From positions 1-6,504 of the forward strand of contig QNAH01000166.1 of NCBI GenBank assembly GCA_003641425.1: DNA of 6,504 bases. Reading direction: 5' to 3'. The translations under genes were made by a program, and so were the position numbers. The notes under the pieces were generated by a model. It did not search any database. It was not told the origin of the DNA and was given only the letters and a program-made list of their open reading frames with translations. Shown piece after piece: positions 5,480 to 6,504 of the stretch. This DNA comes from Candidatus Zixiibacteriota bacterium. Lineage in GTDB: Bacteria; Zixibacteria; MSB-5A5; GN15; PGXB01. How positions within the stretch are numbered: the stretch's first letter is position 1; each line of letters begins with the position of its first letter.

Positions 5480-6439
5480 GTGGAATGCTATAACTTCAAA
5501 CCCAAGTCAAGGCTCAGGGAGTTTCTCGGTGAGAAACTTATCGCTGTGACGGCATTCACGGCTCTGGTCGCGACCCTGCTCATTTTCACGTTTATCTTCA
5601 AAGAAGCTGTACCCATCTTCACCGACCGGGAGGTTCAAGAAGAAGCCGGTCTTGGCAAATTGACATTCAAACAGGTTTATCACGAGGGCCGACCGGCAAA
5701 ATGGAAATGGCAACCCGAATCGGAGGTTCCCAAGTTTTCGCTTTTGCCGTTGTTTATCGGCACCTTGAAGGCGGCGCTGATTGCCATGCTCTTCGCTGTC
5801 CCGCTGGGCGTCGGGGCGGCCATTTATTCGTCTGAGTTTGCCTCCAAACGGATGCGGGAGGTTATCAAGCCGGTTGTGGAGCTGCTGGCCGGGATTCCAT
5901 CAGTGGTACTGGGCTTTTTTGCTCTGTTGGTGCTGGCCACAGGGTTACAGAAAACGCTGGGTTTGACGTTTAGACTGAACGCCCTCAATGCTGGTATTGC
6001 GCTGGGTATTGCGGTTATCCCCATCATATTCACTGTTGCCGAGGATGTCATGACCTCCGTTCCCCGGTCATTGCGCGATGCCGCGCTGGCGGTAGGGGCC
6101 AACTCCTGGCAGGTATCGTTCACCATGGTCCTGCCTGCAGCTCTGCCGGGTATTGTCGCGGGAATGGTTCTTGGGCTCGGGCGAGCCATTGGTGAGACGA
6201 TGATTGTCCTGATGGCTTCCGGGAATGCGGCCATTATATCGACAAGCCTCACCGACTCCATGCGAACCTTTTCAGCGACCATCGCCGCCGAACTGGCCGA
6301 GGTTGTCTTTGGCAGCTCACATTATAATGTGCTTTTCTTCATTGGGACACTGCTGTTTGTCTTCACTTTCCTGATCAACCTCGCCGGTGACGTTGTCCTA
6401 TTCAAGCTGAAAGAAAGGTTCCAGGGGAAGACGGGATGA
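5480..6439 (+). CDS. pstC: Phosphate ABC transporter permease PstC
   Basis: This is a 319-aa inner-membrane permease subunit which, with PstA, forms the phosphate channel. TM1 is at about 19-40, followed by an extracytoplasmic loop of roughly 45 residues. Further membrane segments start at 'PLFIGTLKAALIAM' (about 90) and 'ELLAGIPSVVLGFF' (134-147, a PstC/PstA signature), and others follow to 'NVLFFIGTLLFVFTFLI' near the C-terminus. The cytoplasmic EAA-type loop that contacts the ATPase is 'LRDAALAVGANSWQV' (from 198). 'GRAIGET' carries Arg235 and Glu239, matching the Arg/Glu region implicated in transport in E. coli PstC. The frame extends back to a TTG at 5420, but that start would translate the hairpin and add a non-hydrophobic, Cys-containing leader; GTG 5480 with GGTGA upstream is preferred. 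Its stop overlaps the next ATG (ATGA). Confidence 0.9.
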   Translation: MECYNFKPKSRLREFLGEKLIAVTAFTALVATLLIFTFIFKEAVPIFTDREVQEEAGLGKLTFKQVYHEGRPAKWKWQPESEVPKFSLLPLFIGTLKAALIAMLFAVPLGVGAAIYSSEFASKRMREVIKPVVELLAGIPSVVLGFFALLVLATGLQKTLGLTFRLNALNAGIALGIAVIPIIFTVAEDVMTSVPRSLRDAALAVGANSWQVSFTMVLPAALPGIVAGMVLGLGRAIGETMIVLMASGNAAIISTSLTDSMRTFSATIAAELAEVVFGSSHYNVLFFIGTLLFVFTFLINLAGDVVLFKLKERFQGKTG

Positions 6440-6504
6440 ATGTTGTAGCAGACAACAGAACGATTACCACTATCAGGGCTTTAGCACCGTATCAGTTTAA
6501 GCCA
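6436..6504 (+). CDS. pstA: Probable phosphate permease PstA, first 23 codons (cut by window edge)
   Basis: An ATG at 6436 overlaps the pstC stop in ATGA, a usual translational-coupling arrangement, with AGGGGAAG (6423-6430) upstream as a ribosome-binding site. The frame stays open to the right edge: MNVVADNRTITTIRA and on to QFKP. This is a polar N-terminal tail with no membrane segment or diagnostic motif reached yet. The call as PstA rests on the conserved order pstS-pstC-pstA, not on the residues themselves. Confidence 0.65.
   Translation, partial: MNVVADNRTITTIRALAPYQFKP

Noticed and set aside
5448..5549. 33-codon ORF from ATG 5448, out of frame with pstC
   Set aside because: The purine-rich sequence before it is only 1 nt from the ATG and is part of the hairpin stem; it overlaps pstC and has no recognisable features.
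5824..6282. 152-codon minus-strand ORF inside pstC
   Set aside because: It is antisense to the most conserved permease segments; low-complexity Ala/Ser/Thr-rich composition is typical of a shadow.
1..6504. CRISPR array, tRNA or rRNA genes, or toxin-antitoxin pair
   Set aside because: No regularly spaced repeat array, no recognisable tRNA or rRNA sequence and no small paired genes were seen on either strand.

Overview
The window is a phosphate-starvation (Pho) locus from a Gram-negative bacterium. The evidence for Gram-negative is a predicted outer-membrane porin with a cleavable signal peptide and a non-lipidated periplasmic phosphate-binding protein. Lineage cannot be fixed from the sequence alone. 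The two-component pair and the putative-porin type would fit deltaproteobacteria-like or FCB-like phyla, but this is only an impression. Base composition is moderate and similar across the main genes.

Layout: (1) Positions 1-393, minus strand, hold the N-terminal 131 codons of an insertion-sequence transposase cut by the window edge. Positions 394-487 hold its leader and two 23-bp direct repeats that look like the end region of the element. (2) Positions 518-1270 and 1273-3063 carry a sigma70-type promoter and the tightly coupled response regulator/sensor kinase pair phoB-phoR. (3) Positions 3064-3390 are a 327-bp regulatory gap. It holds four hexamers phased at 11 bp (a strong PhoB-box candidate), a 9-bp inverted repeat, a perfect TATAAT and a doubtful 66-codon ORF. 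(4) From 3391 to the end runs a same-strand gene series: a porin, pstS, pstC and the first 23 codons of probable pstA. pstC and pstA overlap in ATGA.

How it works together: PhoR senses phosphate limitation, probably through Pst transporter status and possibly its own extracytoplasmic domain, and phosphorylates PhoB on Asp54. PhoB~P would bind the 11-bp repeats and activate the porin-pst genes. The porin would let phosphate or phosphate-containing solutes through the outer membrane, PstS would capture phosphate in the periplasm, and PstC/PstA would form the inner-membrane channel. PstB and PhoU are expected beyond the right edge but are not visible.

The protein-coding content belongs to known families, and I see no wholly new system. 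The points of most interest are regulatory: the phased PhoB-box array with unusual distance to the -10, a GC-rich hairpin between pstS and pstC, an outer-membrane porin built into the pst cluster, and an IS element sitting directly upstream of the phoB promoter.
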